NCBI RefSeq assembly: GCF_017874715.1
Contig: NZ_JAGGLR010000018.1
Span: 124,001 to 188,000 of the forward strand
Direction of reading: 5' to 3'
Length of the DNA stretch: 64,000 bases
From: Streptomyces iranensis
Lineage (GTDB): Bacteria > Actinomycetota > Actinomycetes > Streptomycetales > Streptomycetaceae
The number at the start of each line of letters is the position of its first letter. Within the stretch, counting starts at the first letter, position 1. Below, in pieces: positions 31,747 through 40,138 of this stretch. A program made the position numbers and the translations under genes. The notes below the pieces were generated by a model that was not told the origin of the DNA, did not search any database, and worked only from the letters and a program-made list of their open reading frames with translations.

Positions 31747-34041
31747 TCACGACCCGCCGGGCGCCCCGGAGTGGCTATGCGGCGTGGGGCCACGAGGCGC
31801 CAGCAGGGCCACCTCGTCCATCAGCGCACGCAGCCGGGGCGAGGCGACCAGCTCCTCCAGGGACATCGGGCGCCCCTCCGCGTCGGCGATCGGCAGCCGC
31901 CAGTTGGGGTACTGATCCCAGGTGCCCGGCAGATTCTGCGGTCTGCGATCCCCCACCGCGTCCGGCAGCCAGACACCCACCATCTTCGCCGGGGTACGCA
32001 GCAGAAAGCGGTGGACCGCCTTGACCGCCGCCTCCTCGTCGCCCGGCCCCTCCGGCAGCAGCCCGAGCCGCCCCAGCACCCCCAGCCACTCGGCGACCTC
32101 GACCGCGTCCGCCGCGCGCTCCTCGGCCAGGGGGCGGCTCAGCAGGCCCAGCCGGTGGCGCAGCTCGACATGGTCGCCGGTGAGCCGGGCGGCCGTGCTC
32201 GGCAGATCGTGGGTCGTCACGGTGGCCAGGCAGTCCGCCCGCCACTCCTCCGGCGCCAGCGGCCGCGCCGCGCCCGTCCCGTTGTAGTTCCGCTCGAACC
32301 ACATCACCGAGGTGCCCAGCACCCCCCGCCGCTCCAGTTCCTCCCGCACACCGGGTTCGACCGTCCCCAGGTCCTCCCCTATGACGACCGCCCCGGCCCG
32401 GTGCGCCTCCAGGGCGAGCGCTCCGAGCATCGCCTCCGCGTCGTAGCGGACGTAACAGCCCTCGGTCGGCTCCCGCCCCTCCGGCACCCACCACAGCCGG
32501 AAGAGGCCCATCACATGGTCGATACGGAGCGCGCCCGCGTGCCGTAAGAGGCCGCTCAGCAGATCGCGGTAGGGGGCGTAGCCGGTGGCCGCGAGGGCGT
32601 CCGGGCGCCACGGCGGCAGGCCCCAGTCCTGGCCCCGGGAGTTGAAGGCGTCCGGGGGCGCGCCGATCGACATGCCGGAGGCGAAGACGTCCTGGAGCGC
32701 CCAGGCGTCGGCGCCCGAGGGATGGACCCCGACCGCCAGATCGTGCACGAGGCCGATGCCCATGCCCGCCTCGCGTGCGGCGCGCTGTGCGGCGGCCAGC
32801 TGGGTGTCGGTGAGCCAGGCCAGCCAGCAGTGGAAGTCGGTGCGGTCCAGATGCTCGGCCCGCGCCCGGACGGTGCCCGCCGAGCGCGGATCGGCCAGGC
32901 CGTCGGGCCAGGCACGCCATTCGGGGCCATGGGTCTCGGCGAGCGCGCACCACAGGGCGTGGTCCTCCAGGGCCTGACCGCGCTCGGCGAGGAAGTCGCA
33001 GTAGGCGGCGCGGCGGCCGGGGCTGAGCGGCACCGTCCGCACCAGCTCCAGCGCCTCCCGCTTGAGGGCCCAGACGGCGTCCCGGTCGATGAGGGCGCCC
33101 TCGCGCAGGACGGAGTCACGGAGGGCGGCGGCGGCCTCCAGCAGCTGATCGGCCCGCTCACGGGCGCGGCCGCGCAGATGGGCGTATTCGGGCACGTCCT
33201 CGATCCGCAGATGGACCGGGTCGGGGAAGCGCCGCGAGGAGGGGCGGTACGGCGAGGGGTCGGTGGGCGCGGCCGGGGTGCCGGGCACGGCGGCGTGCAG
33301 CGGGTTGATCTGGACGAAGCCGGCGCCGAGCGCCCGCCCCGACCAGGCGGCCAGATCGGCCAGGTCGCCGAGGTCGCCCATGCCCCAGGAGCGGGTGGAG
33401 AGCAGCGAATAGAGCTGTACCAGGAAGCCGTGGCTGCGGACCGGGGACAGCGGCATCCGGTCGGGGGCCACGATGAGGGGGGCACTGGCGCGGCGGCCGT
33501 CGGGGGCCTCGGCGAGCAGGGTGTGGGCGCCGGGCGGCAGTGCGGCGAGCGCGGTAAGGAGGCCATCGGCGGTGGCGCCATCCACAAAGACGCCATCCAT
33601 AAGAACGCCGCCCGCAAGAACGCCGCCGGTAAGAAGGCCGCCCGTAAGAACGCCATCCGTAAGGGCACCGTCCAGGGCGCCGCTCTCGTGGGCGCCGCCC
33701 TTCTTCAGGGGGCCATCGGCCCGTAAGGCCCCCGCGGCCGCCCGCCCCCGTGGGTGCGGTGCGCCGTCCTCGGGGCACACCCGCAGCGCCGTGCCCTCGG
33801 GCAGGCTCAGGCGGGGCGCCTTGCCGGGGCGCACCACCACACAGGGGGGCAGCAGCCGGTCGCGCTGCCGGCCGTCATACCGGTCCAGCGCTTCGCGTAC
33901 GGATCGGGGGGTGGAGGCGTCCACGCCGAGCGCGGCGAGCACGGCGACGACGGTGTCCTCGGGCACCTGGACGGTGCGGCCCGGGGCGGGGTCGTAGGAG
34001 GTGGCGACACCGTGCAGCTCGGCGAGCCGCGCTCTGCCCAT
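31747..34041 (-). CDS. malQ: 4-alpha-glucanotransferase (amylomaltase, GH77)
   Basis: Cytoplasmic enzyme (764 aa) moving alpha-1,4-glucan segments between maltodextrins. GH77 features are complete: SPYRPSSRRFPDPVHL-type 250s loop, the nucleophile region LRIDHVMGLFRLWW, GAVVIGEDLGTVEPGVREEL with the acid/base Glu, and TVTTHDLPSTAARL with the third Asp. The N-terminal extension typical of actinobacterial MalQ contains an unusual insert at residues 121-160, eight pentapeptides of the form xLxxG, encoded by a 15-nt minisatellite (33562-33681). The start overlaps the upstream small gene by one base (TGATG), implying translational coupling. Confidence 0.92.
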   Translation of the reverse strand: MGRARLAELHGVATSYDPAPGRTVQVPEDTVVAVLAALGVDASTPRSVREALDRYDGRQRDRLLPPCVVVRPGKAPRLSLPEGTALRVCPEDGAPHPRGRAAAGALRADGPLKKGGAHESGALDGALTDGVLTGGLLTGGVLAGGVLMDGVFVDGATADGLLTALAALPPGAHTLLAEAPDGRRASAPLIVAPDRMPLSPVRSHGFLVQLYSLLSTRSWGMGDLGDLADLAAWSGRALGAGFVQINPLHAAVPGTPAAPTDPSPYRPSSRRFPDPVHLRIEDVPEYAHLRGRARERADQLLEAAAALRDSVLREGALIDRDAVWALKREALELVRTVPLSPGRRAAYCDFLAERGQALEDHALWCALAETHGPEWRAWPDGLADPRSAGTVRARAEHLDRTDFHCWLAWLTDTQLAAAQRAAREAGMGIGLVHDLAVGVHPSGADAWALQDVFASGMSIGAPPDAFNSRGQDWGLPPWRPDALAATGYAPYRDLLSGLLRHAGALRIDHVMGLFRLWWVPEGREPTEGCYVRYDAEAMLGALALEAHRAGAVVIGEDLGTVEPGVREELERRGVLGTSVMWFERNYNGTGAARPLAPEEWRADCLATVTTHDLPSTAARLTGDHVELRHRLGLLSRPLAEERAADAVEVAEWLGVLGRLGLLPEGPGDEEAAVKAVHRFLLRTPAKMVGVWLPDAVGDRRPQNLPGTWDQYPNWRLPIADAEGRPMSLEELVASPRLRALMDEVALLAPRGPTPHSHSGAPGGS
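33562..33681 (-). repeat. In-frame 15-nt minisatellite inside malQ
   Basis: Eight 15-nt units encode pentapeptides such as ALTDG, VLTGG, LLTGG and VLAGG within the N-terminal region of MalQ. On the plus strand they read as AAGAACGCCGCCC-type repeats. The period keeps the reading frame. Confidence 0.85.
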
Positions 34042-34331
34042 CAGTACTCCATCGGCTCGCAGCCCGCGCCCGCGCCGGCGAGGACGGCGGTCGGCTCACT
34101 CGTCAGGGGAAGTTCGGCGGCGAGCGGAGGCTCGCTGGTCAGGGGGATGTTGTCGGCGAGCGGAGGCTCGCTGGTGAGGGGCGCTTCGGTGGCGCTTCCG
34201 GACCCGAGGCCGTCCAGGCCGCACAGTCCGCAGTCGGGGTCGGAGACCCCGTCGAAGGGATCTGGTTCGCTGGACGCCTCGGGGCCGGGTTTGGAAAGGG
34301 CGGAAGACAGAAGTTGAGCTGACGCGGCCAC
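34041..34331 (-). CDS. Small repeat protein translationally coupled to malQ
   Basis: A 96-aa acidic protein with no signal peptide. Residues about 22-45 are an Asp/Gly/Cys segment (DPFDGVSDPDCGLCGLDGLG with a CxxC). Then come three copies of a 12-residue unit PLTSEPPLAxxx (about 51-80), followed by an Ala/Gly tail with one more Cys (GAGCEPMEY). The GTG at 34331 has GGAGG at proper spacing, and the TGA shares one base with the malQ ATG. I do not recognise a family. A translational-coupling peptide, a peptide precursor or a metal-binding protein are all possible. Confidence 0.5.
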   Translation of the reverse strand: MAASAQLLSSALSKPGPEASSEPDPFDGVSDPDCGLCGLDGLGSGSATEAPLTSEPPLADNIPLTSEPPLAAELPLTSEPTAVLAGAGAGCEPMEY

Positions 34332-34730
34332 ACGGACCTCCGTGGGGTTGTCGGCAGTGGGTCATCCCGAGCCCTACCCACTCCGAACGGGCGCAGACGT
34401 AAACGCCCCCCGGACGTGCTGTAGGTCACAACCCCTCTGGGCGGCGATTTCACTGCGCGAAGGGATCGGAGGCACAGAGTTTACGAACAGGACCGCCCTT
34501 CGTCCGTCAGACTTGCGCCGGGCGTGCCGCGCCCGGCGCGGGCCGCCCGAGGCCCGGCGCCAGGCGCCCGAGGCGCGGCGCCAGGCGCCCGAGGCCCGGC
34601 GCACGCGGCAATCACGCGGCAATGCCGACACTTCGGTCGTTCGCGTTGACACCTTCACCGGCCTGATGGTGGGCTCACGCCTATCGGCGCCTTAGTACGG
34701 GGACCGGCTATCTGGATCGAGGAGAGGCCC
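34332..34730. other. 399-nt divergent intergenic region
   Basis: It lies between the malQ leader gene (minus) and the GH84 gene (plus). It contains a 21-nt tandem repeat with the core GCCCGAGGCCCGGCGCCAGG (34545 to about 34605, 2.8 copies). An AGGAGAGG sits about 10 nt before the GH84 GTG. No other gene or operator is recognised. Confidence 0.5.
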
Positions 34731-37700
34731 GTGCAGTTCGGGGGGAAGAGGCCCAGGGCAGCGGGCGCGACGGCCATGGCCGCCGCGGTCATCGGGGGGC
34801 TGCTCGGCGGTGCCCCGGCGGCCACCGCGGCACCGGTGGACCACGGCGCCCCGGGCGCCGCCACACCGGAGCGCGACAGCAGCGAGGGCACACCGCCCGT
34901 ATGGCCGCGCCCCCAGTCGCTGCGGGCGCGGGGGTCGGAGGTGGCCCTGGGGGACGAGGCCACGCTCATAGCCGACGGCGACGCCGATCCGTACGCCCTG
35001 GACGCGCTGCGCGGCCTGCTGCACGACGCGGGGGTGCGCACCGTCAACGAGGCCACGCCCGGCGGCAAGGCCCCGGCGCGCGGGCTGGTGGTGCACGTCG
35101 GCGGTAAGGGCGCGACGAACGCGCTGCGCGCCCTGCGCGCGCCCGAGCGCGGCGACCTCCCCTCAGGCGGCTATCTCCTGGCCACGGGCCCGGTGGACGG
35201 GCACCCCACGGTCGCGCTGTCCGGCGTCGGCCCGGACGGGCTCTTCCACGCCGTCCAGACCCTGCGCCAGCTGCTGGTGAAGCGGGAGAGCCGGGGCTCC
35301 GCCTTCGCCGGGGTGACCGTCCGCGACTGGCCCGCGACGGCCGTAAGGGGGACGACGGAGGGCTTCTACGGCTCCCCGTGGTCGCATCGCGACCGGCTGG
35401 CCCAGCTCGACTTCATGGGCCGCACCAAGCAGAACCGCTATCTCTACGCGCCCGGCGACGACACCTACCGGCAGGCCCGCTGGCGCGACCCCTACCCGGC
35501 CGAGCGGCGCGAGGAGTTCCGCGAGCTGGCCACGCGCGCCCGAGCCAACCATGTGACCCTCGGCTGGGCGGTCTCCCCCGGCCAGGAGATGTGCTTCTCC
35601 TCCTCGAAGGACCTCAAGGCGCTGCTGCGGAAGGTCGACGCCATGTGGGCGCTCGGGGTGCGCTCCTTCCAGCTGCAGTTCCAGGACGTCAGTTACAGCG
35701 AGTGGCACTGCGGCGCCGACGCCGATGAATTCGGCTCCGGCCCGGAGGCCGCCGCCACCGCGCAGGCCAAGGTGGCAGGCGCCCTCGCCCGCCACCTGGC
35801 CGACCGCTATCCCGGCTCGGCCCCGCTGTCCCTGATGCCGACCGAGTACTACCAGGACGGCGACACCGAGTTCCGCCGCGCGCTGGCCGGGGCGCTCGAC
35901 CAGCGTGTGGAGGTCGCCTGGACCGGGGTCGGGGTGGTGCCCAGGACCATCACCGGCGGTGAGCTGGCCGGTGCCCGGTCGGCTTTCGGCCACCGCCTGG
36001 TCACCATGGACAACTACCCGGTCAACGACTGGGCGCAGGACCGGATCTTCCTCGGCCCGTACACCGGACGCGACCCGGCGGTGGCCACCCAGTCCGCGGC
36101 TCTGCTGGCCAACGCCATGGAGCAGCCGACCGCCTCCCGGATCCCGCTGTTCACCGCCGCCGACTTCGCCTGGAACCCGCGCGGCTACCGCCCCCAGGAG
36201 TCCTGGCAGGCGGCCATCGACGACCTCGCCGGGAACGACACCAAGACCCGCGCCGCCCTGCGCGCGCTCGCCGGGAACGACGCCTCCTCAGTGCTCGGCG
36301 GCGACGAGTCCGCGTATCTGCGCCCGCTCATCGACGCGTTCTGGACGGCCCTGGGCGGTACGGACGTGGAGCGGCTGGAGCGCTCGGCCGAGCGGCTGCG
36401 CGAGGCCTTCACGACGATGCGTGACGCCCCCGAGCGGCTCTCCCGCACGCTGGGCGACGATGTGCGGCCCTGGCTCGACCAGCTGAGCCGGTACGGCGAC
36501 GCGGGGGTGCGGGCCGTGGACATGCTCACCGCCCAGGCGCGCGGCGACGGGGCGGCGGCCTGGAAGGCCCAGCTCGCGGTGGAGGCGCTGCGCGAGAGGA
36601 TCGGGGACAGCCGGGTCACGGTCGGCAAGGGCGTCCTCGACCCCTTCCTCGCCAAGGCCCTGGTCCGCGCGGACGCCTGGTCGGGCGTGGACCGGACCCC
36701 GAAGCTGGGGCTGCGGACCGGCAAGGAGGACCGCGCGGCGGCCGACGGTAAGGCGGCCACCGAGGTGTCCTCGCCCGGTCGCCCGGTCACCGTGCGCTTC
36801 GGCCGCAGCCGTCCGCTCGCCTCCGTCTCCGCGCTCACCGCACGAGTCCGGGACGCCGCGCCCGGCACCGTCGAGGCGCATGTCCCCGGTGCGGGCTGGC
36901 GCCGCATCGGCGCCCTCTCCGGCAGCGGCTTCACCCAGGTCAGGGCGGCGGAGGGGGACAAGGACCTGTCGGCGGACGCGATCCGGCTCAGCTGGCCGGA
37001 GGGCACCACCCCGCCGGCCGTGCACGAGATCACGCCCTGGTTCGGCGACACCCCGGACGCCGGGCTCACGCTGTCCCACAAGACGGCGGACGCACAGATA
37101 GGCGGCGACGCGGCCGTGGTCGAGGCCCAGCTGGTCTCCCACCGCCCCGGCGATGTGAACGGCGACCTCACGGTGAAGGCGCCGCACGGCATCACCGTCC
37201 GTGCCCCCGACGGGGTCACGGCCCCGCGCGGCGGTACGGCGACCGCCCGGCTGGAGATATCGGTGGCCAAGGGCACCAAGCCGGGCAGCTACTCCCTCCC
37301 GGTCCGCTTCGGGTCCGAGGAGCGCATGCTGACGTTAAGGGCGCATCCGCACACCGGTGGCCCGGATCTGGCCCGCGCGGAGGGCGCAAAGGCGACCTCG
37401 TCCGGCGATGAGACCGCCGATTTCCCGGCGTCCGCGGCGATCGACGGCAAGGCGGACACCCGCTGGTCCTCCCGGGCCGAGGACGGCGCCTGGCTCCAGC
37501 TGGAGCTGGCCCACCCGGCCCGGATCGGCCGCCTCGAGCTGAACTGGCAGGACGCGTACGCCTCCCGCTACCGCGTCCAGGTCTCCAAGGACGGCCGCAC
37601 CTGGCGCGACGCGGCGACGGTCGCCCATGGGAAGGGCGGTCTGGAGTCGATCGGCATGGACGCCCCCGGCACGCGGTTCATCCGCGTCCAGGGCGTCGAG

Positions 37701-37763
37701 CGCGCCACCCGCTTCGGCTACTCCCTCTGGTCGGTCGCCGCCTACGCGGTGCGGAAGGACTAG
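34731..37763 (+). CDS. Secreted GH84-type beta-N-acetylglucosaminidase with NEW3-like and F5/8C domains
   Basis: A 1010-aa exported protein. It has a signal peptide of about 33 residues (AAVIGGLLGGAPAATA), then an N-terminal alpha/beta domain (PVWPRPQSLRARGSEVAL), then a GH84 barrel (about 200-490) with RGTTEGFYGSPWSHRDRL, NRYLYAPGDDTYRQARWRDP and WAVSPGQEM. The catalytic pair position reads Gln318-Asp319 (FQDVSYSEWHC), whereas characterised GH84 enzymes have Asp-Asp. Later come a NEW3-like sandwich (about 790-870) and a C-terminal discoidin/F5-8C domain with SAAIDGKADTRWSS. It likely cleaves GlcNAc from chitin fragments or glycans outside the cell. Confidence 0.85.
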   Translation: MQFGGKRPRAAGATAMAAAVIGGLLGGAPAATAAPVDHGAPGAATPERDSSEGTPPVWPRPQSLRARGSEVALGDEATLIADGDADPYALDALRGLLHDAGVRTVNEATPGGKAPARGLVVHVGGKGATNALRALRAPERGDLPSGGYLLATGPVDGHPTVALSGVGPDGLFHAVQTLRQLLVKRESRGSAFAGVTVRDWPATAVRGTTEGFYGSPWSHRDRLAQLDFMGRTKQNRYLYAPGDDTYRQARWRDPYPAERREEFRELATRARANHVTLGWAVSPGQEMCFSSSKDLKALLRKVDAMWALGVRSFQLQFQDVSYSEWHCGADADEFGSGPEAAATAQAKVAGALARHLADRYPGSAPLSLMPTEYYQDGDTEFRRALAGALDQRVEVAWTGVGVVPRTITGGELAGARSAFGHRLVTMDNYPVNDWAQDRIFLGPYTGRDPAVATQSAALLANAMEQPTASRIPLFTAADFAWNPRGYRPQESWQAAIDDLAGNDTKTRAALRALAGNDASSVLGGDESAYLRPLIDAFWTALGGTDVERLERSAERLREAFTTMRDAPERLSRTLGDDVRPWLDQLSRYGDAGVRAVDMLTAQARGDGAAAWKAQLAVEALRERIGDSRVTVGKGVLDPFLAKALVRADAWSGVDRTPKLGLRTGKEDRAAADGKAATEVSSPGRPVTVRFGRSRPLASVSALTARVRDAAPGTVEAHVPGAGWRRIGALSGSGFTQVRAAEGDKDLSADAIRLSWPEGTTPPAVHEITPWFGDTPDAGLTLSHKTADAQIGGDAAVVEAQLVSHRPGDVNGDLTVKAPHGITVRAPDGVTAPRGGTATARLEISVAKGTKPGSYSLPVRFGSEERMLTLRAHPHTGGPDLARAEGAKATSSGDETADFPASAAIDGKADTRWSSRAEDGAWLQLELAHPARIGRLELNWQDAYASRYRVQVSKDGRTWRDAATVAHGKGGLESIGMDAPGTRFIRVQGVERATRFGYSLWSVAAYAVRKD

Positions 37764-37778
37764 GGGGTGCGGACGAAT

Positions 37779-37834
37779 TGGGTCCTGTCCGGCGGATCTT
37801 CACGGGTCCGTGAAGATCCGCCGGACAGGACCCA
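37779..37834. repeat. 27-bp perfect inverted repeat with 2-nt loop
   Basis: Arms 37779-37805 and 37808-37834 are exact reverse complements around GT. The arm begins TGGGTCCTGTCCGGCGGATC. It lies 16 nt after the GH84 stop, and its right arm ends 38 nt from the convergent HNH gene, so it can terminate both transcripts. Length and perfection are far beyond a normal terminator and suggest a dispersed palindromic repeat. No long T tract is present. Confidence 0.95.
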
Positions 37835-37871
37835 GGGCTCCCGCGAGCAGACACAGTAATGGCCCGGTCTC

Positions 37872-38408
37872 TCAGGCAGATTTGCCGTCGATCCGGGCCA
37901 TGGCGTCTTCCGCGCCGTATGCCTGGAGGTATGGCAGCCAGCGCGGGTCCCTATGGCCCGTGCCGATGATCCGCCACGCGAGCCCCGACGGCGGCGCGGG
38001 TTGATGCCGCAGCCGCCAGCCGATCTCGCCGACATGGCGGTCTGCCTTGACGTGATTGCAGCGACGGCACGCGGCGACCACGTTCTCCCAGGTGTGCTGC
38101 CCGCCACGGCTGCGCGGGATGACGTGATCGACGCTGGTTGCGACGCCACCGCAGTAGGCGCATCGGCCGCCGTCGCGGGCGAACAGGGCGCGGCGGGTGA
38201 GCGGGACGGGGCCGCGAAAGGGCACCCGCACAAAGCGCTTCAGCCGTACGACGCTGGGTGCGGGCATCACGCGGGTCGCGCTGTGCATCAGGGCGCCTGA
38301 GTCCTCGAGGCTGACGGCTTTGTCATTGAGGACGAGTATGAGCGCGCGGCGGAGCGGTACGACGCCGAGAGGCTCGTACGACGCGTTGAGGACCAGGACA
38401 TGCGGCAC
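37872..38408 (-). CDS. HNH endonuclease domain protein
   Basis: A 178-aa protein with an N-terminal beta-rich region (HVLVLNASYEPLGVVPLRRAL) and a C-terminal HNH nuclease with a zinc ribbon: Cys83/Cys86, the catalytic DHVIPRSRGG (Asp94, His95), Asn109 in TWENVVAAC, and Cys114/Cys117. This exact domain pair is widespread as a single chromosomal gene in actinobacteria, usually not linked to mobile DNA. Target and role are unknown. AAGGAGG lies just upstream of the ATG at 38408. Confidence 0.88.
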   Translation of the reverse strand: MPHVLVLNASYEPLGVVPLRRALILVLNDKAVSLEDSGALMHSATRVMPAPSVVRLKRFVRVPFRGPVPLTRRALFARDGGRCAYCGGVATSVDHVIPRSRGGQHTWENVVAACRRCNHVKADRHVGEIGWRLRHQPAPPSGLAWRIIGTGHRDPRWLPYLQAYGAEDAMARIDGKSA

Positions 38409-38862
38409 GGGGGCCTCCTTGTACGCCGGCGGCGCGTGGCTCGCGCCGGGACGATCTCCCCCAGTTTCCCCTGAACCCTGGCCGGAACGCCACTATCACC
38501 GGGTTAACGGTTGAGAGGCATTTCCGCGTACCGCATGTATACCCTCCGTACACGGCGGGGACACCGACCGCTTGACCACTACCCTGTCGGCCTTCCGGCG
38601 CCCTTGCCAACGAGGTGCGCGGGGAGCGGGATACCACCGCGAAGTGGCAAGAATCACGGCCCGCTCCAGCTGGTGCCGCCGCACGGCCCCCGGCCGGGGC
38701 AGAGGGTGGAATTGCCGCCTCCGGACCCGCCCAAATGCGCCCCCTGACCGCGCTCGCGCGCTCTCGAACACAGGAACGGCGCATCTCGCGCCCGGCTACT
38801 GTGTGAGAGGTTGCGTGCGCGGGCGATCCGTGTGGGCATGTCGCATACGAAGGGTTTCTGCT
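38409..38862. other. 454-nt intergenic region upstream of the MscS gene
   Basis: It holds the promoters of the divergent HNH and MscS genes. A small palindromic element TGTATACCCTCCGTACA is near 38536-38552. Open frames through the rest (from 38572) give Arg/Pro-rich translations that look non-coding. I see no RNA gene. Confidence 0.4.
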
Positions 38863-39963
38863 GTGTTCTGGTCCGCTGCTCTGGCCGCTGACTCGACGCC
38901 TCGTCCCACGACTCTCGACGATGCGCAGAAGAGCGCCACGAACGCCGCGGGCTGGGTGGAGGAGAACTGGTCCACCTGGCTCGGCATCGGGCTTCGCATA
39001 GCCCTGATCCTGATCATCGCCTTCGTGCTCCGGTCCGTCGTCCGGCGGGCGATCACCAAGCTGATAGAGCGCATGAACCGCACGGCCCAGGCCGTCGACG
39101 GCACCGCGCTCGGCGGGCTGCTGGTCAATGTGGAGCGACGGCGCCAGCGGTCCGCGGCGATCGGCTCGGTGCTGCGCTCCGTGGCCTCGTTCCTGATCAT
39201 GGGCACCGCGGGGCTGATGATCCTCTCCGCACTGGAGATCAATCTGGCGCCGCTGCTTGCCAGCGCCGGGGTCGCGGGGGTGGCGATCGGTTTCGGCGCC
39301 CGCAATCTGGTCACCGACTTCCTCTCCGGTGTCTTCATGATTCTCGAGGACCAGTACGGGGTCGGCGACACGGTCGACGCCGGGGTGGCCTCCGGCGAGG
39401 TGATCGAGGTCGGTCTGCGCGTCACCAAACTGCGCGGGGACAACGGCGAGATCTGGTACGTGCGCAACGGCGAGGTCAAACGGATCGGCAACCTCAGCCA
39501 GGGCTGGGCGACGGCCGCGCTCGATGTCCAGGTCCGGGCCGAGGAGGATCTGGACCAGGTCCGGGCCGTGATCACGCAGGTCGGTGTGGACATGGCCAAG
39601 GAGGAGCCGTGGAACGAGCGGCTCTGGGAGCCGATCGAGGTCCTGGGTCTCGACGCGGTCTATCTGGACTCGATGATCGTCCGGGTGTCGGCGCGGACCA
39701 TGCCCGGCAAGGCGCTCGGCGTCGAGCGGGAGCTGCGCTGGCGGATCAAGAAGGCGCTGAACGAGGCGGGCATCCAGCTCGTCGGCCGGCCTCTGGATCC
39801 GGAGCTCCAGACCGACGCCGTCGATCCGAGCGCCACCACGGCGGCGCCGTCGGCGCTGGCCAACCCGGACTCGCCGCAGTCGGCGGCGGCCAGCCCGATC
39901 GCTCCCGGCGCCGGTCCGGCCGCCACCCCCTCCGCGACGGTGCCGCCGCCCGCGACGAAGTGA
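38863..39963 (+). CDS. Small-conductance mechanosensitive channel (MscS family)
   Basis: A 366-aa membrane channel that would open under hypo-osmotic shock. After a short N-terminal segment there are three hydrophobic helices: IGLRIALILIIAFVLRSVV, the segment around SVASFLIMGTAGLMILSAL, and the pore helix region LLASAGVAGVAIGFGARNLVTDF. The beta-domain follows with FMILEDQYGVGDTVDAG, a strong MscS signature. The C-terminus is a Pro/Ala/Ser-rich tail. I place the start at the GTG at 38863 (MFWSAALAADST), with GAAGG upstream. The frame extending back to 38572 is Arg-rich and implausible. Confidence 0.85.
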   Translation: MFWSAALAADSTPRPTTLDDAQKSATNAAGWVEENWSTWLGIGLRIALILIIAFVLRSVVRRAITKLIERMNRTAQAVDGTALGGLLVNVERRRQRSAAIGSVLRSVASFLIMGTAGLMILSALEINLAPLLASAGVAGVAIGFGARNLVTDFLSGVFMILEDQYGVGDTVDAGVASGEVIEVGLRVTKLRGDNGEIWYVRNGEVKRIGNLSQGWATAALDVQVRAEEDLDQVRAVITQVGVDMAKEEPWNERLWEPIEVLGLDAVYLDSMIVRVSARTMPGKALGVERELRWRIKKALNEAGIQLVGRPLDPELQTDAVDPSATTAAPSALANPDSPQSAAASPIAPGAGPAATPSATVPPPATK

Positions 39964-39976
39964 GCGCGGCGGGCGC

Positions 39977-40018
39977 GACACGGCGGACATGACACGGCTG
40001 ACATGACGAGGCGGACAT
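39977..40018. repeat. 14-nt tandem repeat, three copies
   Basis: GACACGGCGGACAT at 39977-39990 is repeated with one or two changes at 39991-40004 and 40005-40018, just after the MscS stop. Confidence 0.8.
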
Positions 40019-40021
40019 GAC

Positions 40022-40054
40022 GAGGCTCCCGCCCCGGTGAGGGACGGGAGCCTC
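40022..40054. terminator. Hairpin between convergent MscS and sedolisin genes
   Basis: Ten-nt perfect arms GAGGCTCCCG / CGGGAGCCTC with a 13-nt GC-rich loop, located between two tandem-repeat tracts. Confidence 0.7.
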
Positions 40055-40056
40055 AT

Positions 40057-40134
40057 GCGAACCGTAAGGAGCTCAGGCCTGTGCGAGCCGTAAGGAGCTC
40101 AGCCCCGTGCGAGCCGTAAGGAGCTCAGCCCCGG
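40057..40134. repeat. 26-nt tandem repeat, three copies
   Basis: Units 40057-40082, 40083-40108 and 40109-40134 contain GCGAGCCGTAAGGAGCTCAG. The last two are nearly identical. The tract ends 5 nt before the sedolisin stop codon. Confidence 0.9.
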
Positions 40135-40138
40135 CCGC

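Noticed and set aside
31099..32024. Several Pro/Gly/Arg-rich open frames through the hairpin array
   Set aside because: They occur on both strands and in several frames because the repeat lacks stops. Their translations are simple repeats.
38572..38862. N-terminal extension of the MscS protein
   Set aside because: Translation is Arg/Cys/Pro-rich and unlike any channel. The GTG at 38863 precedes the first hydrophobic region.
40057..40134. Repeats as part of the sedolisin gene
   Set aside because: They lie after the stop codon of the minus-strand gene and contain no extension of the frame.
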